Shown: positions 18,190 to 28,838, counted from the stretch's first letter. The stretch is DNA of 49,869 bases from Bacteroidaceae bacterium (GCA_017650105.1 JAGCFO010000013.1:1-49869); one strand, 5' to 3'. The notes: generated by a model from the sequence alone, not told the origin. Numbers and translations are program-made.

Positions 18190-19125
18190 TCAGCGCTGCA
18201 GCCCGCCCACCAAATCAAGAATCTCGGCCGTAATCTTCTGCTGACGAGTCTTGTTGTACTCAAGCGTGAGTTCATCCAAGAGTTTTTCCGCATTATCGCT
18301 TGCAATCTGCATCGCAACGGTACGAGCCGCATGCTCTGCCGCATTTGCATCGAGCAGAACCGTATATACCTTTTGAAGAAGTACCTTCGGGAGCAGCTCT
18401 TCGATCAGTTCCTTTGCCGAAGGCTCTACGATAAGCTCTTCACTCTCCTCTAAAGCCTTCTCGGGATGGCTGCCAGCATTTTCTGCGTTAGGCAAGCTCA
18501 AGGGAAGCCAAGTTTCCTGAACGGTAGGCTGGTTGGAATTGGAAGCATAATGGTTGTAAAGAAGAATTACCTTATCGACACGCCCTTCCAAGTAGTCTTC
18601 CATCAGCTTCTTCCCCAGAGAAGAGACTTCGTTGTAGCTGGGATGTTCCGCCAGATGAGAGTAGTCGTTTTTCTGCTCAAAACCCATCTTACGGGCAGCA
18701 ACGGAAATCTTCTTGCCGACAGCATACACATAGATGTCAGAGTTCGAAAAACCATTCTGGTTGAGTTCTTCGATGAGTTTCTTGAAATTCTTGATGATGT
18801 TGGCGTTGAAACCTCCGCAGAGCGAACTGTTTGAAGAGAAGACGACAACAGCTACGCGCTTCTGGGCAACCTGTTCCTCCATCTCTATCTCGTCCACAAC
18901 GGGCTGAGGACGGGAAAAAGCGCCTTCCATTATCGCTTCCGAACCATTGGCGGAAAGCAAATCCGTGAGGATGGAGTGCAACTTCTCCTCGTAGGGATGC
19001 ATGCCCTGAATAGCCTGCTGCGCATGATGAAGCTTTGCTGCCGAAACCATCTTCATCGCTGAAGTGATTTGCAGCGTGTTGCGCACCGAGGCAATACGGG
19101 ATTTAACTTCTTTCAGACTTGCCAT
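18190..19125 (-). CDS. atpG: F-type ATP synthase gamma subunit
   Basis: 311 residues. The N-terminus (MASLKEVKSRIASVRNTLQITSAMKMVSAAKL) and the C-terminus (ASDNAEKLLDELTLEYNKTRQQKITAEILDLVGGLQ) are the two long helices of the central rotor shaft. The central Rossmann-like part contains 'FSSNSSLCGGFNANI'. It is the last gene of the atp operon, 10 bp after atpA. At 311 residues it is slightly longer than the usual 285-295 because of an insert near residues 65-80 (ANGSEAIMEGAFSRPQPVV). Confidence 0.97.
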   Translation of the reverse strand: MASLKEVKSRIASVRNTLQITSAMKMVSAAKLHHAQQAIQGMHPYEEKLHSILTDLLSANGSEAIMEGAFSRPQPVVDEIEMEEQVAQKRVAVVVFSSNSSLCGGFNANIIKNFKKLIEELNQNGFSNSDIYVYAVGKKISVAARKMGFEQKNDYSHLAEHPSYNEVSSLGKKLMEDYLEGRVDKVILLYNHYASNSNQPTVQETWLPLSLPNAENAGSHPEKALEESEELIVEPSAKELIEELLPKVLLQKVYTVLLDANAAEHAARTVAMQIASDNAEKLLDELTLEYNKTRQQKITAEILDLVGGLQR

Positions 19126-19135
19126 ACGAATGGTT

Positions 19136-20719
19136 TTATCCGTTAATCTCCTTTACCATTTCAGCTGCCGTCTCGTTCAAAATGCGACGCACATTGTCGT
19201 CTATCTTCCCGGCAGCCAAAGGTTCCAGCACATCAGCTCGATGATTGGCGCGAAGGTTGGCAAGGAACAGCTCTTGGAAATCTCTGACACGCGACAAGGG
19301 GATGTCGCGCATTAGCGCATTCGTGCCGCAATACAGGATGGCTATCTGCTCGCCCACGGGCATCGGGCTATACTGCGGCTGAATGAGAAGTTGATTGTTT
19401 TTGCGCCCTTTGTCGAGAGTGAGCGAAGTAACCGTGTCCATATCGCTGGAGAACTTCGTGAACGACTCTAGCTCGCGATACTGAGCCTGGTCAAGTTTCA
19501 GCGTTCCAGCCACTTTCTTCATACTCTTTACTTGAGCCGAACCGCCCACACGAGATACCGAGATGCCCACGTTGATAGCAGGACGGAAACCTTGATTGAA
19601 CAAGTCCGACTCAAGGAATATCTGTCCGTCGGTAATGGAAATTACGTTCGTGGGGATATAAGCAGAAACGTCTCCCGCCTGCGTCTCGATGATAGGAAGA
19701 GCGGTAAGCGAGCCGCCTCCCTTCACTTTGCCTTTCAGCGAAGGAGGCAAGTCGTTCATCTGCTCGGCAATCTCCTGTTGGTCGATAATCTTGGCTGCAC
19801 GTTCGAGCAAACGGCTGTGCAGATAGAAGATATCGCCTGGATAGGCCTCTCGCCCCGAAGGACGACGGAGAACGAGCGAAACCTCGCGATAGGCAACGGC
19901 CTGCTTCGAAAGGTCGTCATACACGACAAGCGCCGCGCGCCCCGTGTCGCGGAAGTACTCGCCTATCGCAGCTCCCGCAAACGGAGCATAATACTGCAAG
20001 GCAGCAGGATCGGCAGCCGTTGCCGAGACGATAATGGTATAGTCCAACGCCCCGTGCCTCCTGAGCGTGTCGACGATGCTTGCGACGGTAGAGCCCTTCT
20101 GCCCCACAGCCACATAGATGCAATAGACAGGATTGCCGTTCTCGTAGTTTGAGCGCTGGTTGATGATGGTATCGATGGCGATAGCCGTCTTTCCCGTTTG
20201 TCGGTCGCCGATGATGAGTTCGCGTTGCCCGCGCCCGATGGGAATCATGGCATCGATTGCCTTCAGTCCTGTTTGCAGCGGTTCGTTGACGGGCTGGCGG
20301 TAGATTACTCCTGGAGCCTTGCGCTCAAGAGGCATCTCGGTGAGCTCACCGATGATTTCCCCGTGCCCGTCGATAGGCATTCCTAAGGGATTGATGACGC
20401 GTCCCAGCATCTTTTCGCTTACCTTGATAGAAGCGATGCGCCCTGTTCGGCGAGCTGTCATGCCTTCCTTCACACGGTCGGTAGAGCCAAGAAGTACTGC
20501 GCCCACGTTGTCCTCCTCAAGGTTCATGACAACGGCGATAAGTCCGTTGTCAAACTCGAGAAGTTCCCCCGCTTCGGCGTTTGTCAAGCCATAGAGGCGC
20601 ACGATGCCGTCGCTCACTTGCATGACTTGTCCCACCTCTTCGTAGTGAACATCCACATTCACGTCACGTAATTGCCGCAGCAATACTTCCGATATTTCGC
20701 TTGGTTTCAGATTGTCCAT
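19136..20719 (-). CDS. atpA: F-type ATP synthase alpha subunit
   Basis: 527 residues. The P-loop [11 protein letters not shown] lies near residue 171; '[17 protein letters not shown]' and '[28 protein letters not shown]' are alpha-subunit signatures. Alpha alternates with beta in the F1 head and carries the non-catalytic nucleotide sites; its arginine finger lies in the '[12 protein letters not shown]' segment. 6 bp after atpH and 10 bp before atpG. Confidence 0.98.
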   Translation of the reverse strand: MDNLKPSEISEVLLRQLRDVNVDVHYEEVGQVMQVSDGIVRLYGLTNAEAGELLEFDNGLIAVVMNLEEDNVGAVLLGSTDRVKEGMTARRTGRIASIKVSEKMLGRVINPLGMPIDGHGEIIGELTEMPLERKAPGVIYRQPVNEPLQTGLKAIDAMIPIGRGQRELIIGDRQTGKTAIAIDTIINQRSNYENGNPVYCIYVAVGQKGSTVASIVDTLRRHGALDYTIIVSATAADPAALQYYAPFAGAAIGEYFRDTGRAALVVYDDLSKQAVAYREVSLVLRRPSGREAYPGDIFYLHSRLLERAAKIIDQQEIAEQMNDLPPSLKGKVKGGGSLTALPIIETQAGDVSAYIPTNVISITDGQIFLESDLFNQGFRPAINVGISVSRVGGSAQVKSMKKVAGTLKLDQAQYRELESFTKFSSDMDTVTSLTLDKGRKNNQLLIQPQYSPMPVGEQIAILYCGTNALMRDIPLSRVRDFQELFLANLRANHRADVLEPLAAGKIDDNVRRILNETAAEMVKEING

Positions 20720-20725
20720 TCTCTT

Positions 20726-21220
20726 TTAAACTATGCTTCTGTTTTTGTCATCAAGCTCCGTACGAATAATTTTCAGCTGAGTGGCGAGCGAGGCGTCGAG
20801 CCTCAGGTCGTCGATTCTCAGCACGAATCCGCCCAGGAGCGACGGGTCAACGTCCGAAGTGAAATCCACCTTCGTATATCCTGTCTGATGAAGGATTTCG
20901 AGAACCTTCTGCTGCAGGTCGGGAGCCGTTGTCGCAGAGGTAAGCTTGGCAGTCGTTATCCCTTGCAGACGGTTATACTGATTGATGAACGATTGGCAGA
21001 TAAACGGCAGATATGCAGCGCGTTCGTTCGATATCACCAGCTGCAGGAAGCGGCGCATCTCCTCCGAGAGGGACTGAATGCAAGACGTCAGTTTTGCATC
21101 GTCGCCGAGAGCGTTCATGAGGGTTAGCACTTCGCTGTGAACCCTCTCGAGTACGCTCCTTTCGCTGGCGTATTCAATCAACGCCTTAGCGTATCTGTGC
21201 GCTATGTGTCCGACGTTCAT
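20726..21220 (-). CDS. atpH: F-type ATP synthase delta subunit
   Basis: 164 residues starting MNVGHIAHRYAKALIEYA, the conserved N-terminal helical motif of delta (OSCP). The C-terminal part 'VDFTSDVDPSLLGGFVLRIDDLRLDASLATQLKII' is the family signature that binds the b stalk. Slightly short for the family (about 175-180). Its start overlaps the atpF stop by 4 bp, indicating translational coupling. Confidence 0.95.
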   Translation of the reverse strand: MNVGHIAHRYAKALIEYASERSVLERVHSEVLTLMNALGDDAKLTSCIQSLSEEMRRFLQLVISNERAAYLPFICQSFINQYNRLQGITTAKLTSATTAPDLQQKVLEILHQTGYTKVDFTSDVDPSLLGGFVLRIDDLRLDASLATQLKIIRTELDDKNRSIV

Positions 21221-21714
21221 TGGTTACTCTTTACTTCGTCTATCAATGTGTCGATAAGTTCAGCCTGCTTGTTGTCTTCCGACAGTTCGCGCCGCACGAG
21301 CTTCTCGGCGATGGCGACGGAGAGATCCGCCACTTCGCGCCTGACGTCACGCATAGCGCTCTCCTTCTCGGCCTCGATGTTCTTGCGGGCAGCAGACATC
21401 ATCTCCGATGCCTCCGATTGCGCTTTCTCGCGTGCGTTGGCGATAATCTCGTCGCGTGCGGATGCGGCTTCGGCAAGGATGCGCGACTGCTCACGCCGGG
21501 TCTCGTCGATCAGTTTCTCTTGCTGCCCTGCCAAGTCCTGCAGCTGGCGCTGGGCCTCGCGTGCGTCGGCAAGAGACTTCCCAATGTAATCTGACCTTTT
21601 GTTCACCATACCAGTAATCATCGGGAAGCCGAACTTTGCCAACAGGAAGAACACGATGGCAAAGATGACGGTCATCCAAAAAAGCAAACCAAAGTCTGGA
21701 GTTACTAGTGACAT
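21217..21714 (-). CDS. atpF: F-type ATP synthase b subunit
   Basis: 165 residues. A single N-terminal membrane helix (LLFWMTVIFAIVFFLLAKFGFPMI) is followed by a long Ala/Glu/Arg-rich coiled helix (SLADAREAQRQLQDLAGQQEKLIDETRREQSRILAEA), the peripheral stalk. 38 bp after atpE; overlaps atpH. Confidence 0.96.
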   Translation of the reverse strand: MSLVTPDFGLLFWMTVIFAIVFFLLAKFGFPMITGMVNKRSDYIGKSLADAREAQRQLQDLAGQQEKLIDETRREQSRILAEAASARDEIIANAREKAQSEASEMMSAARKNIEAEKESAMRDVRREVADLSVAIAEKLVRRELSEDNKQAELIDTLIDEVKSNQ

Positions 21715-21752
21715 ATCAGTACAGATTGATTAAAGGACGATAATCGGTTTTA

Positions 21753-22007
21753 TCAACGGAGGATACCCAGCAGGCAGACGAGGATGGCGAAGAGGCAAGC
21801 GCCTTCCACGAGGGCACCGATGATGATGGCTGTCATGCGGTAGTGTCCTGCCTGTTCGGGCTGGCGTGCTCCAGCCTCAAGCGACGACTTACCGATGTTG
21901 CCGATACCTATGGCTGCTGCTATAGCAGCGACACCAGCTCCGATGGCGCAACCCAGTTTACCCAAGGCAACGCCTGCTACGGCTTGAATGATGATTGTTG
22001 ATAACAT
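21753..22007 (-). CDS. atpE: F-type ATP synthase c subunit
   Basis: 84 residues, two membrane helices joined by the polar loop ARQPEQ. The ion-carrying glutamate is in helix 2 (GALVEGACLF). The residues that build a sodium site in other c subunits (Gln in helix 1, Ser/Thr after the Glu) are Ile and Gly/Ala here, so proton coupling is expected. It is separated from atpB by 115 bp, the longest gap in the operon, which contains 21-bp array C. Confidence 0.97.
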   Translation of the reverse strand: MLSTIIIQAVAGVALGKLGCAIGAGVAAIAAAIGIGNIGKSSLEAGARQPEQAGHYRMTAIIIGALVEGACLFAILVCLLGILR

Positions 22008-22041
22008 AATGTTTTGTTTTTATTGGTTTATGAATAAGGAA

Positions 22042-22125
22042 TAATATTTTATTTGTTCTCGATAGCGCGATATTTGTTCTCCATAATTATTTATCTGTTC
22101 TTCATAATTATTTATCTGTTCTTCA
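22042..22125 (-). repeat. 21-bp tandem array C (4 units) between atpB and atpE
   Basis: Units occupy 22042-22062, 22063-22083, 22084-22104 and 22105-22125. The last two are identical. The variable halves on the plus strand are TAATATTTTA, TAGCGCGATA, TAATTATTTA and TAATTATTTA; the constant halves are TTTGTTCTCGA, TTTGTTCTCCA and twice TCTGTTCTTCA. The final TCA of the array is, on the minus strand, the TGA stop codon of atpB. Confidence 0.9.
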
Positions 22126-23229
22126 TTCTTCGGGATGTTGTCGTGACAGTCCTATGAATACGCTCGACAGCATCGTGAACACGTATGCCTGCAGGAAGGC
22201 GACAAGCAGTTCCAGCACATCCATGAAGACGCCGAACAGCACAGCAATAATCGTGAGGCCCCCGTTGAGAGCCGCGCCCATCTGTGCCGTGAGGAAGACG
22301 ACGGCAACCACTCCCAGCAGCATGATGTGTCCCGCCATGATGTTGGCGAAGAGTCGCACCATTAGGCTGAAAGGCTTCGTAAACATACCAATAATCTCGA
22401 TGATGGGCATCAGCGGGAAAGCCTTCAGGAAGACGGGCACGTCGGGCCAGAGTATTTCCTTCCAGTAGTGCTTGTTGCCGAACAAGTTGACGGCAAGGAA
22501 CGTGCACACGGCGAGGAACAGCGTGATAGCGATGTTTCCAGTGATGTTGGCGCCGCCCGGGAAGAACGGCACGATGCCCATGAGGTTGTTGATGAAGATG
22601 AAGAAGAATGCCGTCAGCAGATACGGCGCGTATCGGTCGGCATCCTTTCCGATGGCATCCTTGATGATGTCGTTGTACACCATCATCACCATCATCTCCA
22701 TCACGCCCACGATGCCCTTCGGAGCCTCGCGCAGCACATCGTGGTTCCTGTACCAGCGCGAGCAACCCAGCACGAGCCACACGAGCAGCAGGCTGTTGAT
22801 GAACAGCGCGAACACATTTTTAGTGATGCTGATGTCGAGAGGCTTCACCAACGAGCCGTCGGGCATCACCTCCACCAGTTTCCCTTCGTGCTTCTCCCCT
22901 TCCCGCGCGATGCGGAAACCTTCATACGTCTCGCCCTCCTCGATGTGACGCGAGGAGAAGACGTGCCAACCTGAGGTCTTGCTGCGCACGATAACGGGAA
23001 GATGGATGACGACGGGTTTTCCCTTGATGGTGGTGATGTGCCAGTCGTAGGCGTCGCCGATATGTCCGAAGATGTATTCGTTCATGTCAAGTTCCCCCTC
23101 CTGCGTGCTTGCGGCAGGCTGCTCCTCCACGGGAACGTCCGTTGCTTCCGCTGGAATGTCTTGAGCCCGTGCTGCCAAGCTGATGCAGAGCAGTACGACG
23201 AGGGTGGCTATGTACTTGAACGTCTTCAT
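22123..23229 (-). CDS. atpB: F-type ATP synthase a subunit with N-terminal extracytoplasmic extension
   Basis: 368 residues, about 100 longer than the E. coli protein. Begins with a signal-peptide-like segment (MKTFKYIATLVVLLCISLAARA) and an acidic 120-residue domain (DMNEYIFGHIGDAYDWHITTIKGKPVVIHLPVI), as in other Bacteroidetes. The membrane part holds the essential arginine in 'FSLMVRLFANIMAGH' and a last helix 'LLVAFLQAYVFTMLSSVFIGLS'. It forms the proton half-channels against the c ring. 6 bp after atpC. Its stop codon is provided by the 21-bp repeat array. Confidence 0.96.
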   Translation of the reverse strand: MKTFKYIATLVVLLCISLAARAQDIPAEATDVPVEEQPAASTQEGELDMNEYIFGHIGDAYDWHITTIKGKPVVIHLPVIVRSKTSGWHVFSSRHIEEGETYEGFRIAREGEKHEGKLVEVMPDGSLVKPLDISITKNVFALFINSLLLVWLVLGCSRWYRNHDVLREAPKGIVGVMEMMVMMVYNDIIKDAIGKDADRYAPYLLTAFFFIFINNLMGIVPFFPGGANITGNIAITLFLAVCTFLAVNLFGNKHYWKEILWPDVPVFLKAFPLMPIIEIIGMFTKPFSLMVRLFANIMAGHIMLLGVVAVVFLTAQMGAALNGGLTIIAVLFGVFMDVLELLVAFLQAYVFTMLSSVFIGLSRQHPEE

Positions 23230-23235
23230 TCTCTT

Positions 23236-23475
23236 CTATTCCACGCACACGGTAATCACGTTTTCCTTCACTTCGGCAAAGCCTCCTTCAATCTCCATCA
23301 CCTGAAAGTCGCTTTCCGCTTCCGTCTTCCATCTCACCTCTCCGCTTGTGAGCGACGTCACCAGCGGCGCATGGTTCACAAGCACTTCGAAGCGCCCTTT
23401 CTTGCCGGGCAGCTCCACAGCAGATACTTCGGCAGCAAGTAGTTCTTTTTCTGGGGATAGTACGAGAAGCTTCAT
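23236..23475 (-). CDS. atpC: F-type ATP synthase epsilon subunit, short form
   Basis: 79 residues, covering only the N-terminal beta-sandwich (PEKELLAAEVSAVELPGKKGRFEVLVNHAPLV). The C-terminal helical hairpin of the usual 130-140-residue epsilon, which inhibits ATP hydrolysis, is absent. The stop is clean and the reading frame is intact, so this is the natural short form seen in Bacteroidetes and not a truncation. 24 bp after atpD. Confidence 0.93.
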   Translation of the reverse strand: MKLLVLSPEKELLAAEVSAVELPGKKGRFEVLVNHAPLVTSLTSGEVRWKTEAESDFQVMEIEGGFAEVKENVITVCVE

Positions 23476-23499
23476 GTCGCGATACGTTTAACTGACGTT

Positions 23500-25035
<1,536 letters not shown>

Positions 25036-25046
25036 TCAGATTTCTG

Positions 25047-25077
25047 CAAAAGTAGTGTAAAACGGGAGGAAAACAAA
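25047..25077 (-). promoter_or_regulatory. Promoter of the atp operon
   Basis: On the minus strand TTTG (25074-25077), a 19-bp spacer and TACTTTTG (25047-25054) match the Bacteroidetes -33/-7 consensus. It lies 33-63 bp upstream of atpD in a 288-bp divergent gap. Confidence 0.82.
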
Positions 25078-25215
25078 ATAAATCCTAATTTATTTTTTCT
25101 CCCGAGTCGCAGCTGATCCAACACCGCAAGGTTTTTTGATAGCGCAAGGCGAGAGGAACACCATAATTCCTATCATATTTTTCCCTCCCTCGGGCTTGAC
25201 TCTGAAAAAAGTTCG

Positions 25216-25223
25216 TATATTTG
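25216..25223 (+). promoter_or_regulatory. -7 element for the gene at 25303
   Basis: TATATTTG matches TAnnTTTG exactly, with a CTTG 17 bp upstream as a weak -33. The leader would be about 70 nt. Confidence 0.6.
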
Positions 25224-25302
25224 CAGACAAAACGCGGCACATGCGTAGGCACGAAAGCCTGCAACCGCGTTACCCCAACCATCAACAGAAGCCATAAGTG
25301 AC

Positions 25303-26532
25303 ATGAAGCTCAGAAAGTTACCTAAAATAGTAGTAGAGAAAATCAGAGCCCGCAAATTCTTCCGCGACGTAGTGATGTCCGTCATCGGTACCACCATCTC
25401 CATCGCGCTCACCTTCGGCACCGCCGAGATGAAAAATGCGCAGAAGAAAAAGAAGGACGGGCGCGCCACCGTGATGATGGTCGTCCACGACATCGACGAG
25501 AGTGTGAGGATTCTGCGCGAGCATGCTGCGCTCGAGGAGTCCTACCGCGAGGTGACGCTGTATGCCTTGAGCCAGATCAACCAGCTCGACTCGTTGTCCA
25601 ACGACACCATCAGCCTGGTGCTGAACTATATGCTTCAGGGCACACCCTTCGACATCGACAGCTCCAACGAGAAAATCTTCCAGAGCAGTCAGGACACTTG
25701 GAAAAACATCTCCAACAAGGGCGTCATCGACCTCATACAGGAGTTCTACCGTCATCGCCGCTCCATCATCGAGGAGATCAACACCAACCTTCTCTTCGTG
25801 GAACCCATCTCTAGGGAGATGGAGCACCAGATGCTGCTCAACACCCCCGGCCACTTCGTCGACGGCAACAATGCCGCCAAGGAGCTCAAGGAGATCCTGA
25901 AGAGCGACGAGGTCGACCTGTACATATCGTATTCGCCCACGCGTCAGCGATACTACTCCACCGTAGCCGACAGCTGGCAACGCGTGAGCGACCAATGCAA
26001 GTTCATGATGAGCATCACCGACGACGAGATGGCTGCCTACATCGCCAACAGCAAGCGCACGGGATTCAGCATCGCACGCAAGCAGCTCATTGGAAAGTGG
26101 CTCCTCACGTCCACCTCCTCCGCCAACCTCGAGACGATGGAGTTCTTCCGCGACAACTCCTTCGTCCACACCAAGTTCAACGAGTTCACCTCCGCAGAAT
26201 ACTCGGGACGCATGAAGGTAGTCCGCACGATGCCCGGCACGTGGGAGGTAAAGGGCGACTCTCTTATTCGCCACTACACCATCGGCGAACATTGGGAAAC
26301 AGACTTCAGCGAAGTCACCTACACCGACGAGATGGCAGAAACCGTGAAGAAGATGATCGACGAGTGGCAACAGCAGATCGACAACTTAAACGAGACAGCC
26401 AAGACAGAGTCCCTCGGACGCAGGGCCAACCTTGCCTACATCGACAAGTCGGGAAACAAGATTGAGTTGCACACCTACGACGACACCAACGCCGAAATCA
26501 CGCAGTACATCGTGAGGGAAAAAGAGGAGTAA
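25303..26532 (+). CDS. Membrane-anchored protein of unknown function
   Basis: 409 residues, no family recognised with confidence. A basic N-terminus (MKLRKLPKIVVEKIRARKF) precedes one hydrophobic stretch (VVMSVIGTTISIALTFG, residues about 24-40) and a Lys run, fitting a signal anchor. Residues 60-260 are predicted helical and rich in charged residues. The last 150 residues begin 'LIGKWLLTSTSSANLETMEFFRDNSF' and resemble the first strands of lipocalin-like domains of Bacteroidetes (GxW motif followed by strands). It stands between the atp operon and the GH43 gene, with no terminator before the latter. Confidence 0.7.
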   Translation: MKLRKLPKIVVEKIRARKFFRDVVMSVIGTTISIALTFGTAEMKNAQKKKKDGRATVMMVVHDIDESVRILREHAALEESYREVTLYALSQINQLDSLSNDTISLVLNYMLQGTPFDIDSSNEKIFQSSQDTWKNISNKGVIDLIQEFYRHRRSIIEEINTNLLFVEPISREMEHQMLLNTPGHFVDGNNAAKELKEILKSDEVDLYISYSPTRQRYYSTVADSWQRVSDQCKFMMSITDDEMAAYIANSKRTGFSIARKQLIGKWLLTSTSSANLETMEFFRDNSFVHTKFNEFTSAEYSGRMKVVRTMPGTWEVKGDSLIRHYTIGEHWETDFSEVTYTDEMAETVKKMIDEWQQQIDNLNETAKTESLGRRANLAYIDKSGNKIELHTYDDTNAEITQYIVREKEE

Positions 26533-26601
26533 TTCCTCCCCTTCCGACGATGATAAAGTGCTTTAACTTTAACTATCTAACAACTTACAAAATACCCATT
26601 T

Positions 26602-28722
26602 ATGAAACAAAAGTTCCATTCCCCCAATCCCCGAAGAATCGTTCGCAGCCTCTTCTCTCCGCTGCGCAATGCGTTCTTCGTGCTGCTTACGTTAGTAGCC
26701 GCTACGTCCAACGGCCAAAACCCCTATCTGCCCCTCTGGGAGCACTTGCCCGACGGCGAGCCCCGCGTGTTTGAAGACCCCGACAATCCCGGTAAGTTCA
26801 GAGCCTACATCATCGGCTCCCACGACATCACCTATTCCGGCTACTGCGGCAACGACATCCGCATGTGGTCAGCTCCCGTCGAAGACCTCACCCAATGGCG
26901 CGACGAAGGCCCCATCTTCACGTGGTTCGTCAACGGCGAATGGGACACCATGTTCGCCCCCGACCTCGTGGAGGTCAACGACAGGTCAACAGGTAAGCGC
27001 ACCTATTACCTCTATCCCCACTCGCGCGGATGGCGCAGGGTGGGCACCGTGTGCCGTTCCGACAGGCCCGACGGCCCCTTCACGCCCGTCAACCTCACCG
27101 CCGACGGCAGCCAATGCCTCCCCGGCTCCATCATCGACTTCGACCCCTCGGTATTCATCGAGCCCGTCAACAACAAGAAAGACCCCGACTACCAGCGCGG
27201 CTTCCGTGCCTACGCCTTCTACGGCTTCCAGCACAGCACCGCCATCGAGCTCGACCCCACCACCATGTACTCCCTGCGTCCCGGAACCGAGATTCACGAC
27301 TATTTCATCCCCGCCAGCGAGCGCTTCGGCGTGGTGCGCGACCCTGAGGGTACCCAGTATCCCTCGCTCTACAAAGGGCAAGACCCGGGCGACTTCAACT
27401 TCTTCGAGGCCTCCAGCATCCGTCAGGTAGGCAACAAATATGTGATGGTCTTCTCGGGCTACAGCGGCCCCGACTACGGGCTCGGCTCCACCAACTCCGC
27501 CCTGCGCTATGCCTACGGCGACTCCCCCCTCGGCCCTTGGCGCTCGGGTGGCGTGCTCGTCGACTCGCGCGGCGTGGTGCCTAACGAAGACGGCACACAC
27601 CTCACCACCACCAATGCCGCCCACAACACCCACGGCTCGCTACAGGAGATCAACGGCCAATGGTACGTGTTCTATCATCGTCCCCCGCGCGGCTTCGGCA
27701 ATGCCCGCCAGCCTATGGTGGCACCCATGAAGATCACCTGGGACAAGAAGAGTGTAGCCAAGGGCGGCAAGGTACGCATCGTGGCCTACGACCCCTTCGC
27801 CCCCGACAACGAGTGGACGGCATCCGCTTCCGACGGCACATGCTACACGGGCGCCGAGGTCACCAGCGAGGGATTCCAGATCTTCGGACTGCCCCCCTAT
27901 AGCTACTACTCCGCCGGCCTCGCCTGCTATATGGCAGGTCCGGGCTCCAACGAGTGGATGCAGGACAACCACGACGTGTGGAAGAACAGCATGGACCTCG
28001 CCGGCATCCGCAACGGCGGAGTCGTAGGCTTCAAATACTTCGGCTTCGGCGGCTTGCAGCAGACCGAGAAGGGCGTGCCCGCCTTTGAAGGAACGCAGAA
28101 GGGCAACAACACCCATCTCAACCTCCACCTCACCCCGGGCGGCAAGGGCGCTTTCAAGATACATGTGATGCTCGACGGTCCCTACGCCAACAGCACTTGG
28201 AACGGCCGTGAGATAGCCGTCGTAGAGGTTCCTGCCGACGCCCCGCGCGAAGCCAGGAACTACGCCGTACCCGTCCCGGCTGTCGACGACCTCTCCGGCA
28301 AGCATGCTATCTATCTGGTAGTCGAAGGCCCCGAGGTAGAGCAGCCCCAGCAGACCCAGGGCCGTCAGCAGTTCGGTCCCCGTCAGCCGCAGCGCCCCGT
28401 CGGTCTCTTCGACCTCCACGGAATAGGCTTCTCCAAAAACGGCTCCATCGATGCCAAGCTGCTCATGGATGCACCTCAGGTGACCATCTCCGTCGATGGC
28501 AAGAAGCTCAACATCCCCGCCACACCCATCCGCTGCAGCAACGCCAACGGCCTCACCGACGCCATCCGCTATCAGGTCTATGCACCGCTCCACAAAGGCT
28601 CCGTCATCAAGGTCACCGCATCGCAGCCCGGCGTGAGCAGCCAAGTGAGCGACATCACCGAAGGCAGGGCTACCGTCCGCTGCACCTATAACGGACTGGA
28701 GAAGATATACCTCATCAACTAA
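26602..28722 (+). CDS. Secreted glycoside hydrolase family 43-type protein
   Basis: 706 residues with an N-terminal export signal (a basic stretch, then NAFFVLLTLVAATSNG). The first 430 residues look like a GH43 five-bladed propeller: 'DGEPRVF...YIIGSHD', 'IRMWSAPVEDLTQWRDEGPIF', 'MFAPDLVEVN', 'IDFDPSVFIE' (pKa-tuning Asp), 'FFEASSIRQVGNKYVMVFSG' (candidate acid Glu) and 'NTHGSLQEINGQWYVFYHR' (His near the active centre). The C-terminal 250 residues are beta-rich and probably a carbohydrate-binding module. GH43 enzymes are mostly arabinosidases, xylosidases or galactosidases; the substrate is not predictable here. No SusC/SusD pair is close, so it is not part of an evident polysaccharide utilisation locus. 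Confidence 0.82.
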   Translation: MKQKFHSPNPRRIVRSLFSPLRNAFFVLLTLVAATSNGQNPYLPLWEHLPDGEPRVFEDPDNPGKFRAYIIGSHDITYSGYCGNDIRMWSAPVEDLTQWRDEGPIFTWFVNGEWDTMFAPDLVEVNDRSTGKRTYYLYPHSRGWRRVGTVCRSDRPDGPFTPVNLTADGSQCLPGSIIDFDPSVFIEPVNNKKDPDYQRGFRAYAFYGFQHSTAIELDPTTMYSLRPGTEIHDYFIPASERFGVVRDPEGTQYPSLYKGQDPGDFNFFEASSIRQVGNKYVMVFSGYSGPDYGLGSTNSALRYAYGDSPLGPWRSGGVLVDSRGVVPNEDGTHLTTTNAAHNTHGSLQEINGQWYVFYHRPPRGFGNARQPMVAPMKITWDKKSVAKGGKVRIVAYDPFAPDNEWTASASDGTCYTGAEVTSEGFQIFGLPPYSYYSAGLACYMAGPGSNEWMQDNHDVWKNSMDLAGIRNGGVVGFKYFGFGGLQQTEKGVPAFEGTQKGNNTHLNLHLTPGGKGAFKIHVMLDGPYANSTWNGREIAVVEVPADAPREARNYAVPVPAVDDLSGKHAIYLVVEGPEVEQPQQTQGRQQFGPRQPQRPVGLFDLHGIGFSKNGSIDAKLLMDAPQVTISVDGKKLNIPATPIRCSNANGLTDAIRYQVYAPLHKGSVIKVTASQPGVSSQVSDITEGRATVRCTYNGLEKIYLIN

Positions 28723-28798
28723 GAGGCCATCACCCCCAGTTCTCCCCTGCTCCTCACATCTCGCCCCTTGGGGCGTAGAGCATAACCAAAAGAGAATC

Positions 28799-28838
28799 GT
28801 GCCGAAAGTCATAATTGACTTCCGGCACGTTTTTTTTC
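28799..28838 (+). terminator. Terminator after the GH43 gene
   Basis: CGTGCCGAAAGTCA (28799-28812) pairs with TGACTTCCGGCACG (28817-28830) with one mismatch, followed by eight T residues. Confidence 0.92.

Noticed and set aside
21753..22007. Sodium-coupled c subunit
   Set aside because: The sodium-binding Gln of helix 1 and Ser/Thr after the helix-2 Glu are absent.
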